Source: Bacteroidales bacterium H5 (GTDB lineage: Bacteria; Bacteroidota; Bacteroidia; Bacteroidales; Muribaculaceae). From it: 45,074 nucleotides of DNA. How positions within the stretch are numbered: position 1 is the stretch's first letter; each line of letters begins with the position of its first letter. Shown here piece by piece: positions 7,956 to 17,693 of this stretch. The translations under genes and the position numbers were made by a program. Location: the NCBI GenBank assembly GCA_001701225.1, contig DAAQ01000049.1:32020-77093 (forward strand), given 5' to 3'. The notes under the pieces were generated by a model. It did no database searches. It had not been told where the DNA came from and saw only the letters and a list, made by a program, of their open reading frames with translations.

Positions 7956-9071
7956 CTACCTGATGCGTCTGCCGTCGCGGGTCTTGATGACAAATGCATC
8001 GGAAAATTTCTTCTTAACATCGCCCAGGGCCTTGTTTGCCTCGGCGAGTGTGGTGTATGAGCCGGTGGTGTACTTATACATGCCGCCGTCCTTATAATAT
8101 TCAACATTCCTGACCCCCTTGAAGTTCTTGTGCCCTTTGGTGAGTACCTTGGGAGAGGTCATGAACTGTATCTTGTATATTATCCCGCCTGTCGATGCTG
8201 GCTGCGCCGGAGCGGCATCTGCCTCGGGCCTGGCCTCGGCACGCGCGGGCTGCGCCGGTTTCGCATCCTCGGTGCGGGGACGTGTCTCGGAGGGGCGTCC
8301 GCTCCCCTTGCGATAGCGTTCAAGACCCTGATATATGGCCTTGGCGAGTGCCGAAGAGCCCGACTCGGAAGCCATGTATTTCTCCATCTGCGGATTAGAG
8401 ATGAAATCGAGCTCGACAAGGATTGCGGGCATACTCGTGCGCACCAGCACCCAGAAGGGAGCCTGACGCACACCGTTATTCTTGCGTCCCGCTGTCCGCA
8501 CAAGCTGATTCTGCACGGCTTCGGCCAAGGCGATGCTCTGGTCCATGTTCTTGTGCTGCATCATCTCGAAGGCGATGTAACTCTCGGTCGACGAAGGGTC
8601 GAATCCCTGATATACAGTCGAGTAGTCATCCTCGAGCTTCATCACGGCATTCTCCCTCATGGCCACTGCCAGATTTGTGTCCGAGCGGTCGAGACCGAGG
8701 GTATAGACAGCGGCACCGTGTACACGCGAGTATGATGGCGACTTGCGGTCGAGCGAGTTGGCGTGTATCGAGATGAAGACATCCGCCTTGTTCGAGTTGG
8801 CGAAATCAGCCCTGCCCTGCAGCTGCACGAACCTGTCGGTCGAACGCGTCATCTTGACATCGGCATCCTTCATACCCTCCTCGATGAGAGCCTTGAGCTT
8901 CAGGGCCACCTTGAGGTTGATACTCTTTTCGTTGGTCTTCAGGCCGAGGGCTCCGGCATCGCGACCACCGTGACCGGGATCGAGCACGACGACAAAGTCT
9001 TTCGCACCTGCCTCGGCGGCAAGGACGAACACTGACAGCAATATGACAAGACGCAGCAATATATGGCGCAT
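7956..9071 (-). CDS. N-acetylmuramoyl-L-alanine amidase with C-terminal SPOR domain
   Basis: A 371-residue exported cell-wall hydrolase. A signal peptide (about residues 1-23) precedes an Amidase_3 domain with zinc ligands H34 (D-P-G-H-G-G) and E48 (T-N-E-K-S), then S-I-H-A-N and the catalytic Glu in A-I-L-V-E-L-D-F-I-S-N. An A/P/E/R-rich linker (about 255-290) leads to a SPOR domain that ends the protein and would bind denuded glycan strands at the septum. It cuts the amide bond between MurNAc and the peptide stem, mainly during division. A consensus Bacteroidota -7 element lies about 29 bases before the start codon, so this gene heads a two-gene unit with the MCE gene. Confidence 0.93.
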   Translation of the reverse strand: MRHILLRLVILLSVFVLAAEAGAKDFVVVLDPGHGGRDAGALGLKTNEKSINLKVALKLKALIEEGMKDADVKMTRSTDRFVQLQGRADFANSNKADVFISIHANSLDRKSPSYSRVHGAAVYTLGLDRSDTNLAVAMRENAVMKLEDDYSTVYQGFDPSSTESYIAFEMMQHKNMDQSIALAEAVQNQLVRTAGRKNNGVRQAPFWVLVRTSMPAILVELDFISNPQMEKYMASESGSSALAKAIYQGLERYRKGSGRPSETRPRTEDAKPAQPARAEARPEADAAPAQPASTGGIIYKIQFMTSPKVLTKGHKNFKGVRNVEYYKDGGMYKYTTGSYTTLAEANKALGDVKKKFSDAFVIKTRDGRRIR

Positions 9072-9099
9072 GGCAGTGGAAACGGGAGATAATACAGTG

Positions 9100-9107
9100 C
9101 AAAATTA
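9100..9107 (-). promoter_or_regulatory. -7 element TAATTTTG for the amidase gene
   Basis: On the minus strand the octamer TAATTTTG matches the Bacteroidota sigma-ABfr consensus TAnnTTTG and lies 28 bases before the ATG at 9071. No clear TTTG is found 19-21 bases further upstream, so the -33 part is weak. Confidence 0.6.
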
Positions 9108-9182
9108 GCAAAAACCCGCCAAAAAGCCCCAATCAAGCCGATTTTTTATGACCTTTTGCCGAAAAATCCCTACTTTTGGGTG

Positions 9183-10121
9183 ATGAAACACCTCAGACAA
9201 CTCATATTGCCCCTGATTTTAGGGCCGATTGCCGCCGGATGCACACACCCGTCCGGCAACACCACCGTCACACGGCTCGACCGCACACTTGCCTCGGGCA
9301 CCCTCCCGACAGACACACGCACACTCGACGCCACACGCACACTCTTCATGGTCTCGGGCTACGGCGAGCCCACCGACTCGCTTGTGGCCCGCTATGCCTC
9401 CATGCCGTCAATCACCATCCACCGCCACAGCGTCGACTCGGCCTTCACGGACATGGCCTCCGAGGAAGCCGTGCTCGGCAAGGTGTTCAGCCGTCTCGGC
9501 GATATGCTTGACGGATTCACTCATCCGGCGGTCTATGCCGTCATCTCCCCCTTCAACCAATCGGTCATCATGGCCGATTCGGTTCTGTTCATAGGACTGA
9601 ACCACTATCTCGGCACAGACTATGCGCCATACGGATATTTCCCCGACTTCATCCGCGCCCGCAAGGTGCGTGCCCGTCTCCCGCTCGACGTGGCCGAGGC
9701 GGTGGTACGCACCCGGCGTCCGTTCGTGCCGCAGTCGGCATATCCTACCCTGCTCGACCGCCTCATATATGAGGGCGCGGTGACACAGGCTGTAATGAAC
9801 GCGACAGGAGCCACCGAGGCCGACGTACTCGGATATGACCGGGAACAGTCACGATGGCTGCGCGACAATGAGACGGCGATGTGGAACACACTGCTGCACC
9901 GCAATCTCATCTACTCGACCGACGATGCCGTGATACGCTCGGCCACCTCACTCTCCCCGGCCACCACAGTCATATCTCCCGAAGCCCCCGGCGGCGCAGG
10001 ACGATATATCGGCTCGCACATAGTGGGGGCATGGCTCGCCAGACATCCCGATGCCACGGTCGACTCCATCCTCACTCACCCCCTCCCCTCCCCCCAGTTC
10101 CTCCGCGACTCCGGCTACTGA
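9183..10121 (+). CDS. GldB-like lipoprotein
   Basis: A 312-residue lipoprotein with the signal ending at A-A-G-C (Cys20). The body matches the GldB family: a V-I-S-P-F-N segment, then S-V-L-F-I-G-L-N-H-Y-L-G with nearby Y-A-P-Y-G-Y-F-P, L-L-D-R-L-I-Y-E-G, and the C-terminal W-L-R-D-N-E-T-A-M-W...L-I-Y-S-T-D and G-G-A-G-R-Y-I-G. GldB is needed for gliding and type IX secretion in Flavobacteria, yet homologues occur widely in non-gliding Bacteroidales, where the role is unclear. The ATG at 9183 starts the charged part of the signal; an in-frame ATG 27 bases earlier would spoil it. It is transcribed away from the amidase gene. Confidence 0.85.
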   Translation: MKHLRQLILPLILGPIAAGCTHPSGNTTVTRLDRTLASGTLPTDTRTLDATRTLFMVSGYGEPTDSLVARYASMPSITIHRHSVDSAFTDMASEEAVLGKVFSRLGDMLDGFTHPAVYAVISPFNQSVIMADSVLFIGLNHYLGTDYAPYGYFPDFIRARKVRARLPLDVAEAVVRTRRPFVPQSAYPTLLDRLIYEGAVTQAVMNATGATEADVLGYDREQSRWLRDNETAMWNTLLHRNLIYSTDDAVIRSATSLSPATTVISPEAPGGAGRYIGSHIVGAWLARHPDATVDSILTHPLPSPQFLRDSGY

Positions 10122-10153
10122 CCCGCCAAGTGTATTGATTATATAAAAAACAA

Positions 10154-10184
10154 CCGCCCTCCCCACGCGATGTGGGGAGGGCGG
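10154..10184 (-). terminator. Strong intrinsic terminator of the large surface-protein gene
   Basis: Perfect 13-base arms (CCGCCCTCCCCAC at 10154-10166 and its complement at 10172-10184) enclose a 5-base loop. On the minus strand the hairpin is followed by TTGTTTTTTATATAA, a classic T-tract. It lies 26 bases past the stop of the minus-strand gene. In the plus direction the downstream sequence is not T-rich, so the terminator works mainly for the minus strand. Confidence 0.88.
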
Positions 10185-10344
10185 TGTCGTTATGGGAGTC
10201 GATGGTGAATTACTTCACGATGACCTTGTCTACCTTCTGGCCGCGGACGCGGATATAGAGTCCGGCTGCGGGGTTCTCGACGCGTACGCCCTGGAGGTTA
10301 TAGTAAACAGCCTCGGCATCGTCGGCGTCAATCACGTTGATGCC

Positions 10345-12010
10345 GCTGGTGTTACCCTTCACGAGCAGGATGTCGTGGAGGTTGAACTGTGTGCCCATGT
10401 TGTAGAGACGCAGGGTTACGGGACCTTCGGCGGTGTGCTTATAGTCGAAGCGATACATCTTCTTCTCGGCGGGGAGGGTGAATGTTGCCAGAGGATTCTC
10501 TGTGTCACCCTGAGCGTCGGTGAGGAGGATCGAGCCTGCGGTGGCAGGACCGTTACCTACGAAGATGGTCAGGTCGCAGGGACCCTCGGTAGCGGGAAGC
10601 TCGGCATAGAGGCCGTTCTCACCGCCGCTGATCTGGATGCAGCGTGCGGATGCGCCTACGTGCTCCTCACCGGCATCCTCGAAGAGGTTGGGCTTGCCCA
10701 TGGCTACCACGCGGCCGTTGGTACCGCTGTAGTATGTGATACCGGCAACGGTTGCAGTCACATCGGTCGAGTTCTTGGCAATGATGTCCTCATTGTCTGC
10801 GCCCTCGTTGGGGATGTGGTTGTAGGCTGTGAAATAGCTGTAGGGATACTGGGCGAAATCGGTATAGTAGATGACGTCGTCAGCCACAGTGTTGATGTCG
10901 ACGGTGAAGGGCTCGGCAGCGTTACCTGCTTTGTCGCTCACGGCGGGAATCTCCATTGTGTAGTGCTTGCCGTTCTCGAGACCTGCGTAAGCTACGGTCA
11001 GGGTGTTGCCCTCGACGTTGATGTCAAGATCGGCGCCGTTGAGCGAAGCCTTGCCTGTCACGGCAATGGGCTCGTCGAATGTCACGACTACATTACCCTC
11101 GACAGGAGCGTAAGCCTCGGTGCCGGGCCATACGGCTGTCGTCACGGGAGCCTCGGTGTCGGGCTCTTCACCGGGACGCTCGATACCCGGGCCCTCACCC
11201 TTGATGATAAGGATATCGTTGACGTTGATCTGCACCTTCTGGTTGTAGAGACGGAACTTGACAGCTCCCTTGTAGGGATAGGAGTAGGTGTACTTGAACA
11301 TCTTCTTGGCACCCTCGATAGCGAACTCTGTGAGAGCCTTCTCCTTGTCGCCCCTCTCGTCGGTGAGGATGAGAGTACCTGCGGTTGTCGAGGCATTGGC
11401 GATATAGAATGTCAGCTCGCAGGGACCCTCGACCTCGGGAGTCTCGACATAGAGGCCGTTGCCGCCGCCGATGAGCTGTACGGTACGTGCCGAAGCACCT
11501 GCATACTCGGGGAGGTAGGGACCGTAGTCAGCCTCGGGATCCTCGGGATTGAGGGGAGCCTTCAGGGCTACGACACGACCCTTGCTGCCGCTGTAGAATG
11601 TCATACCGGCAACCTCTGCGGTCACGTCGGTCGAGTTCTTGGCGATGATGTTCACGTTGTCATCTATGTCGCGATATTTCTCGGAGTATCCGAAGGGATA
11701 GTTATTGAAATCGGCATAGAACAGAACGTTCTCGGGAGCAGTGGTGAAGGTATAGACAATATCCTCGGTGTTCGAAGCCTCGGTGTTGCCGATACCCTTG
11801 GCAGGGATAGTCAGGGTGTACTCGGTCGAGGGAGTCAGACCGGTGTAGTCGATAGAGACGACATTGTTCTCAACGGCAAGGGCAATCTCCTTGTCGTTGA
11901 GGGTAGCGTTGCCGAATACCTCGACGTCAACACCATAGCTGAGCTTGATCGAGCCGTCGAGCGGGAGCATTGCAGAGCCGTTGGAGGGCCATACAGATGC
12001 GGGAGCATCG
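10345..12010 (-). repeat. Internal duplication: two Big_5 plus jelly-roll-like units
   Basis: Two tandem units of about 270 residues lie at roughly 11190-12010 and 10345-11145. Each has a Big_5-like beginning (V-W-P...L-x-D/G-x-x-x-L/V-x-F/Y), then the shared stretches I-I-A-K-N-S-T-D-V-T-A, F/Y-Y-S-G-x-x-G-R-V-V-A, G-A-S-A-R, E-G-P-C-x-L-T and a closing N-D-I-L-I-I-K-G / H-D-I-L-L-V-K-G. The similarity indicates duplication within the gene. Confidence 0.8.
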
Positions 12011-13439
12011 AGAGCGGCGTCACCGAAGGGCGACTTGGGAGCCTCGGAGTAGTCGACAACGAGGACAACGAGTGCCTGCTCGCCGGAGTTGGTGAATGTG
12101 AAGGTGTTCTTGCCCTTGAGGGTAAAGTAGCTTACGTCGGGATTAGCGAAATCCTTGAATGATACGAGATAATCCTTGTCAGAGGTATATTCCACACCGT
12201 CGATCTCCTTGAAATAGCAGGGACGTGCGGTAGCGCCATCCTTGTTGATGACACTGTAGATGGTCACGGCATTTGCCACATAGCCCTCGGGGAGTGTCAC
12301 GGTGTTCTGTGCGCCGTTAGAGAGCTTGATGGTGGGATAGGCCACACCGTCGATGGTGATTGAGCCTGCCTGCTCGAGGTTCTTGGACTCGTTCATGCAC
12401 TGGACAGACCATCCGTCGGCACCCTCGCCAAGCTGTGCGGCATCCTTGAGGATATTGACCTTATCGCCAGTGGGGTGGTAGAGAATCTGCAGCTGTCCGA
12501 TGACCTCCTCGTCGCCCTTAGGCTCGAAGGGGTTGACGCTGACCTTGAATCCGATATAGTTGGTGAAATCCTTCCATTCGTCAGCAGCCTTGTAGGCCTC
12601 AATCGACGACTCGGGAACATTCACGGGAATATCGACGGGAACATCGTAGAACGCCATCATACCTGCTGTGGGAGGTACGGCAGCATACGATGTGATTGAT
12701 GTCAGAGCCTCGCAGCCAGAGAAGGCCATACGACCCACTGTCTGAAGAGCAGCGGGAAGCTCGATGCTCTCAAGAGCCTCGCAGCCATAGAAGATGCTTC
12801 CTGTAATATTCTCAAGAGTCGAGGGGAGGGTAACGCTCTTGAGGGCGGTGCAGCTCCAGAATGCAGAACCGATAGATGTCACACCTTCGGGAACGACAAC
12901 CTCGGTGAGCTTGGCGCAGTTTGCGAAAGTCTGGTCACCAAGCTTGGTGAGGGTCGAGGGGAGGGTCACAGACTCGAGGACCTTGTATCCGTAGAATGCA
13001 CGGCCAATCTCGGTCACACCTTCGGGAATCTCAAGTGCGGCGGGGTTGATGACATCGTTGAAATGTACGTTACCCCATGCGCTCTCCCTGGTCGGGAACA
13101 CATTATATATAGGATTGGCGTTGCCGTTATAGAATTCGATTGCGCACCATGCGGCGAGATCGTTGATATAGAGGTCCTTGAGCCCACCCATATTGCGGCA
13201 GGCATCCTGACCCACAGTAGTGATAGTGGCGGGGATAGAAAGCGATGTGATGGTCTTGTTGGCCATGAAAGCACCATCACCGATAGCGACTACGGTATAT
13301 TCGGTCTCACCAACTGTGATTGTGGCAGGAATCTCGACGTTGGTCATGGTCGCGTCACATCCAATTACAGTGGCGGTCTTGGCCTCGCGGTTTATCTCAT
13401 AGTTGATACCGTTGATTGTAGGAGTATCGGTATTGTCAT

Positions 13440-15000
13440 ATCCGGGCAGTTCAAGACGGAACGCACCCGAGAGATTCACTCTATGGAGAATATTCCCTAC
13501 GGGAATCTGGAACACAGAGAAGGGCTCACCGCCATTATCGAATGTAGTCGTAGCGGTAAGGACTCCGTTGTCAAACTTGGCAAGCGCATCAGGGAATGTC
13601 GCGATAATATCTGCAAGAGCCATGCCTGAGTTGATGGGGCCCATCACATTATGCGAAACTGTGAGAATCTTGCCATCATGACGTACGCCGGTCACGAATT
13701 TGGGGAAATATGCATAAGCATTGTCAACGATATAGAACTCAGCTACACCGTTTGCAGTGGCGCTATACTGTGAATTCTGCCAGTTGGCATATGGATTCAC
13801 CAGACGATAGTGATTTGCATCATCTGCATCACGCTCTACAGCGACATCAAAGGTCGAAATCTCAACGCCCTCCAGGAAAGATGCAAGGAAATCATCGGTA
13901 AACTTACCTGTACCGACAGACTGCCAGTTGTACTGAGGCTCATTTGAGGGGAATTCAATGCGAAGAGCACCACTCCTATTGCCGATATAATTCCTGCCGC
14001 CATAAGGAAGAAGGAACACAGCCGTATCACTTCCGTCTACGTCAAAGTAGGTAGAGGCTGTGATAGCACCGTTGTCATACTGTGCGAATGCACCGGGATA
14101 CTGAGCATAAACAGCTTCAGGACCATAGGCAGAAATCATATCCCCGGCGTTCATCTTGGCGGTGAGATTGACACCCTGGAACGAGACGCCCAAATCCATC
14201 TTGGTGAAATACACATATTCCTCATTCACCACATAGAATTCAATCGCACCGTTGCCGGTCTTGGTGAGACCGACAGAATGATTGGCATAGGGATCGGGTA
14301 TGCGATAGTGTGTGGCATCATCTGCATCCTGCTGAATCTCGACCGACATGGTCTCGACATCAACATCAGAGAACAGGGATGCAAGGAGGTCGTCGGTATA
14401 TGAGCCGGTACCCAGAGATACCCAGTTTACCTCAGGCTCGGGCACAATCTCGGCACCCGGAAGGGCGATTGTGAAACTGCCGCTGGTATTGCAACGATAA
14501 TATCCTTGCTCTGTATTGCCCCAAGCCATGAGCAGCGAAGAATATGTATTGCCATTGAGCTGGAAATTGGCAGACTGCTTGATGACACCGTTCTCATATG
14601 TCGCAAATACACTGGGGCATGCCGAGACAACAAGGTCGAGACCATTACCCTCTATGAGAGATTGTGCCTGGCTGATAACCTTGACGAAATAGTCATCACC
14701 CTCACCAAGTGTCTCTGACTCGTCAACGAACTCATAGCCGGTATTGAAATCCTCAATATATGCATACTGATCATTGACAATGTGGAAGACCAGATAGTTG
14801 CAGGATTGTCATGATAGGTGAGATTCGAATAGGGATTATCCCAGTTTGCATAGGGATTGACGATGCGATAGGTGGTTGGATCTGCATCATTCTGTTCTAT
14901 CTCAACATCGAATGTTGTTGGTTCGATGCCATTGAACATGTCAGGGAAGACAGCGTCCGTAAATAAGCCGGTACCGATTGAGGTCCAGCCCTCTGATGAG
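13440..15000 (-). repeat. Three tandem copies of an unnamed ~170-residue domain
   Basis: Copies lie at about 14440-15000, 13935-14430 and 13440-13930. Each opens with W-x-S-(I/L/V)-G-T-G-x-(F/Y)-T-D, has a (D/E)-V-x-(I/V)-(E)-(Q/R)-(N/D)-A-D core followed by Y-R-(I/L)-x-(N/D)-P-Y-A-N, then an aromatic-rich (E)-F-Y-(I/V)-V-(D/N)-x-x-Y-x-Y stretch, and ends near L-x-L-P-G or I-E-F-P-S. The frameshift falls inside the first copy. I recognise the motif as recurrent in Bacteroidota surface proteins but cannot name the family. Confidence 0.72.
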
Positions 15001-15278
15001 CCCTCACGGGCTGGGGCTGACATGCGCGAACTTGTCGTAAGCGCGCTTTCCTTGACAACGGGTTTCAGGCCCTTTGCCTTGATGTCCTTCGACGAAATTT
15101 CCGTCGGGACAAGCGTCCGCGGCGAGAACTCTTTGATGTCCGTCCGAACACCTGTGAGCCCGATTGCCGCTGAGGCTGCACTGACCGTAATCAGCGCACC
15201 TCCAAGAAGAGCGGGAATTTTCTTCATGTAGTTATAACTAAGGTTAATAAAAATTTGCCAAAAATTTAATGCATAGCG

Positions 15279-15286
15279 CAAAGTTA
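15279..15286 (-). promoter_or_regulatory. -7 element TAACTTTG for the surface-protein gene
   Basis: TAACTTTG on the minus strand matches TAnnTTTG and sits 51 bases before the ATG at 15227, giving an AU-rich leader of about 45 bases. The -33 region is T-rich but has no clear TTTG at the right spacing. Confidence 0.55.
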
Positions 15287-15343
15287 CAAAAAAAATGTAA
15301 AAACATAATCTTTCGTGTACAAATATTGTATTCAAATTTTATT

Positions 15344-16393
15344 TTATGTTAATCTCCTCATCCCCAAAGTGAAGCCTTCGTGCGGGGGGAGGAGGGGGAT
15401 TGTGCGGGAGGGTGTGCCGAGGGTCCATGACATGAGCGAGGGAGGAACGGTGAGGCGTGAAGCCACCTCCATCGCCACGACACCCATAGTGCGCCGCAGG
15501 TTAAGCTCGATGCAGGGATGCAGCCCCGCAGGACTCGCCAGCATGTCTATGCCGAGCCACCCCTCATAATACGGCCCTACAACCGCGGTCAACACACGGG
15601 TATGTGCCGCGATGACGTCGTCAAGCCCGGGGAGGCTGACATGGCGTCCTATGTAGTCGCGCAACCATTGTTGCGGGGCCACGATGTTGCCACCATACGT
15701 CCCGCGTTCCTCGGCCACAAAGACAGAGAGTCCCGCAAAGGTCACCTCTCCCCCATCGGCGCGATAGAGTGCGGCCAGGTCGAGGGTCTTGCCCCGCACT
15801 CCGCGCTCGACCATCACCGACCCCTGACGGCGTATCAGTCCGGCCGCACGGGTACGCAATACCTCGGAGGTCAGCGCCGAAGCACAGAACACGCCACGCC
15901 CGCTGCATGACCATGGTGACTTGACATAGCACCCCGGCGATGCCGCCTCAAGGGCCACAACCTCGTCGGGGTCTGATGTCTCGACCGCCGCAAGATCTCC
16001 GCGCCCGAGGGCTTGCAGAATCTCTACCGACGTGCGCCTATGGCTCAACATCCGCAACCGCTCTATCTTTGCGGCAGACGGAAGCGTCTCCCTGCCTACA
16101 CCCGCGGACGCAAACTGCCTCACGGTATCCGCGCTCCATCCCCACGGATCGGGCACGAGCCCCGCGGACGAGGAGACAATCTCCCCCTTAAGGCCATAGC
16201 GCTCACGGAGCTCGCGGAGCTCTCCGGCCATCTCGCGGGGTGCGATTATGGCATCACCCTCACGGGCCCACCATGCAGGCAAAAGCGCCCCCGCCCTATG
16301 CAGCGCAGCCGCATGGGACGGGGGTGTATAGCAGACGGTGCCCTGCGCAAGGGCAAGGTCATTCTCGGGATTGAACAGGTGAATCCGGCTCAA
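15344..16393 (-). CDS. Uncharacterised ATP-grasp-like protein
   Basis: A 349-residue soluble protein of a family found across Bacteroidales that opens with F-N-P-E-N-D-L-A-L-A. The centre (about 165-215) carries the features of an ATP-grasp fold: Y-V-K-S-P-W-S-C-S-G-R-G-V, resembling the glycine-rich nucleotide loop, and V-M-V-E-R-G-V-R-G-K-x-x-D-L. The end has G-x-x-G-I-D-M-L and an E-L-N-L-R-R-T-M-G motif like the metal-binding E-x-N found in ATP-grasp ligases. It therefore probably joins a carboxylate to an amine or thiol using ATP, but the substrates are unknown. Its start overlaps the stop of the C1 peptidase gene by four bases, so the two are co-translated. Confidence 0.7.
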   Translation of the reverse strand: MSRIHLFNPENDLALAQGTVCYTPPSHAAALHRAGALLPAWWAREGDAIIAPREMAGELRELRERYGLKGEIVSSSAGLVPDPWGWSADTVRQFASAGVGRETLPSAAKIERLRMLSHRRTSVEILQALGRGDLAAVETSDPDEVVALEAASPGCYVKSPWSCSGRGVFCASALTSEVLRTRAAGLIRRQGSVMVERGVRGKTLDLAALYRADGGEVTFAGLSVFVAEERGTYGGNIVAPQQWLRDYIGRHVSLPGLDDVIAAHTRVLTAVVGPYYEGWLGIDMLASPAGLHPCIELNLRRTMGVVAMEVASRLTVPPSLMSWTLGTPSRTIPLLPPHEGFTLGMRRLT

Positions 16394-17577
16394 AGCCCCA
16401 TCTTTTTGGCAATACCGGCGGGGATGGCCGCGCGGTTGACATAGATGTCGAGGGTCTTGGCCAGGAAATAGGGCTCGGAAACATAGAAATATCCGTCATA
16501 GACCTGGTTGGTGTCCCACGAGTTCTTCACCTTATAATAATTGTTGCCGTTCTGGTCCTTGGCCTTTCCCACAATTATCATGCCGTGGTCGTCGGTGGTA
16601 TCGTGGCTGTCGAACATCTCCTGACGCAGTTCCTGTGTCACGGCAATCTCCTCGACCGGCCCGGTGATGTTGTTCTGCTCCTCCTCACGCTCCTTGTCAG
16701 AGAGCTTGACCCAACGGGCCAGCTCGGTGCCCTCGAGGTCGGCGGCAGTCTTCTTCTTGGGGAGGACGGCAAAACCCTCTTTCCACTTGAATCCCGGCTC
16801 GCTCACGTCAGCGGCCCAGGCCACGGTATAGCCCTTGTCGATGGCATTGTCGACGATGGCCTTCATATCCTCCATAGGCACATTGTGATAGGGAAGCCAG
16901 AGCCAGTTGTCGGCCACCTCGAGGGGGAACTGCGTGTAGAACGGGTGATGGGTATAGGATGTCACGGGGATGAAATCGGCGGTGTTGAGGCCGAGCGAAG
17001 CGGCATACGACTTGGGTGTGTATGTCTTTCCGTCGACGGTGAATGTCTCGGGCTTCTTGCCCAGATAGGCGTCGAGGGTGGCGTCGAAGGCACCCTTCCA
17101 TGCTGTTGATTTCTTGCCTTTCTTGTCGTTCACGGCCTCGACGATGCCTGTCAGCACGGGGTCGAGCTCATAGTGGTCGTGTTTCTCCTCGCCATACTCC
17201 AGGCCCTTGTAGACCTCCTCAGGCACGATGCCATAGTTGTCGATGACGTATGCCACGTCAAGCACCGAGCCTCCGGCGGCGAAATTGGTCTTTCCGTCCA
17301 TGCGCACATAGCGGTCTGCCTTGTCGGCATAGCAGTTGCGTACAATCCACATCTCGCTAAGGTCCAGCTCCTTGCCGGTGTTGCGCAGAATCTCGTTCTC
17401 GATAAAGCCGAGCCCCGAGAAGCTCCAGCATGTGCCCGACTTGTTCTGGTCCTTGACAGATGTCCCGGGCACGACCTTGACATCCGTAAACTTGAATCCC
17501 TCGACCGAATCGGTCTTCTCCTCAGCACTCATCCCGAGGGCCGCGAGGGCTGAAAGTGCAAGTATATATCGTTTCAT
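16390..17577 (-). CDS. Exported C1-family cysteine peptidase (bleomycin hydrolase/aminopeptidase C-like)
   Basis: A 395-residue papain-fold peptidase. A cleavable signal peptide (about residues 1-18) sets it apart from cytoplasmic PepC. The catalytic triad is visible as C50 (S-G-T-C-W-S-F), H331 (D-D-H-G-M) and N352 (V-K-N-S-W-D). The N-x-K/x-S-G-T-C-W motif, the N-C-Y-A-D-K-A segment and the overall layout follow bleomycin-hydrolase-like enzymes, which trim amino acids from peptide N-termini. Here it would act in the periplasm or outside the cell. It lies directly upstream of the ATP-grasp gene with a 4-base overlap. A -7 element lies 29 bases before the start. Confidence 0.9.
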   Translation of the reverse strand: MKRYILALSALAALGMSAEEKTDSVEGFKFTDVKVVPGTSVKDQNKSGTCWSFSGLGFIENEILRNTGKELDLSEMWIVRNCYADKADRYVRMDGKTNFAAGGSVLDVAYVIDNYGIVPEEVYKGLEYGEEKHDHYELDPVLTGIVEAVNDKKGKKSTAWKGAFDATLDAYLGKKPETFTVDGKTYTPKSYAASLGLNTADFIPVTSYTHHPFYTQFPLEVADNWLWLPYHNVPMEDMKAIVDNAIDKGYTVAWAADVSEPGFKWKEGFAVLPKKKTAADLEGTELARWVKLSDKEREEEQNNITGPVEEIAVTQELRQEMFDSHDTTDDHGMIIVGKAKDQNGNNYYKVKNSWDTNQVYDGYFYVSEPYFLAKTLDIYVNRAAIPAGIAKKMGL

Positions 17578-17605
17578 AATGTGGTAGATTGGTGATAATT
17601 ATGTG

Positions 17606-17613
17606 CAAAGTTA
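17606..17613 (-). promoter_or_regulatory. -7 element TAACTTTG for the C1 peptidase gene
   Basis: TAACTTTG on the minus strand, 28 bases before the ATG at 17577. It is one half of a divergent promoter pair with the beta-barrel gene. Confidence 0.6.
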
Positions 17614-17656
17614 ACTGAAAATCCGCAAAAAGAGGCCATAAGTTAAGAAAAAATCG

Positions 17657-17664
17657 TAATTTTG
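17657..17664 (+). promoter_or_regulatory. -7 element TAATTTTG for the beta-barrel gene
   Basis: TAATTTTG matches the Bacteroidota consensus and lies 29 bases before the ATG at 17694. The -33 region has no obvious TTTG. Confidence 0.6.
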
Positions 17665-17693
17665 CCGACTGAAAACAGATTTAACACGCAAAT

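Larger units (their letters stand above)
10210..15227 (-). pseudogene. Giant secreted repeat/BspA-LRR surface protein, interrupted by a frameshift
   Basis: The coding sequence runs from a signal peptide at 15227 (M-K-K-I-P-A-L-L-G-G) to a stop at 10210. A single-base loss near 14797 shifts the frame: the first frame ends at 14652 after 191 codons, while the homologous sequence continues in another frame. Restoring one base gives about 1672 residues. The order is: three copies of a 165-185-residue domain (about 76-596, each starting W-x-S-x-G-T-G with D-A-D-x-A/P-x-x-Y-R and P-Y-A-N), a BspA-type LRR_5 region (about 600-890), a unique segment, two Big_5-like plus jelly-roll-like units (about 1074-1346 and 1361-1627), and a C-terminal N-L-Q-G-V-R-V...G-L-Y-I motif. 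Likely cell-surface or secreted; ligand unknown. The long intact reading frames on either side suggest a recent mutation or a sequencing error. Confidence 0.82.

Noticed and set aside
9171..9178. TACTTTTG, a match to the -7 consensus just before the GldB-like gene
   Set aside because: It ends 4 bases before the ATG at 9183, so transcription would begin inside the start codon.
10192..12162. A 656-codon open frame on the plus strand opposite the C-terminal part of the giant protein
   Set aside because: Its product is a low-complexity V/G/L/E/C-rich sequence with no domain. It mirrors codon bias of the minus-strand repeat gene, whose translation has clear domains and repeats.
14780..14820. Programmed ribosomal frameshift in the giant surface gene
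   Set aside because: No slippery heptamer, stimulatory hairpin or homopolymer run was found at the joint; a plain one-base loss or sequencing error is simpler.
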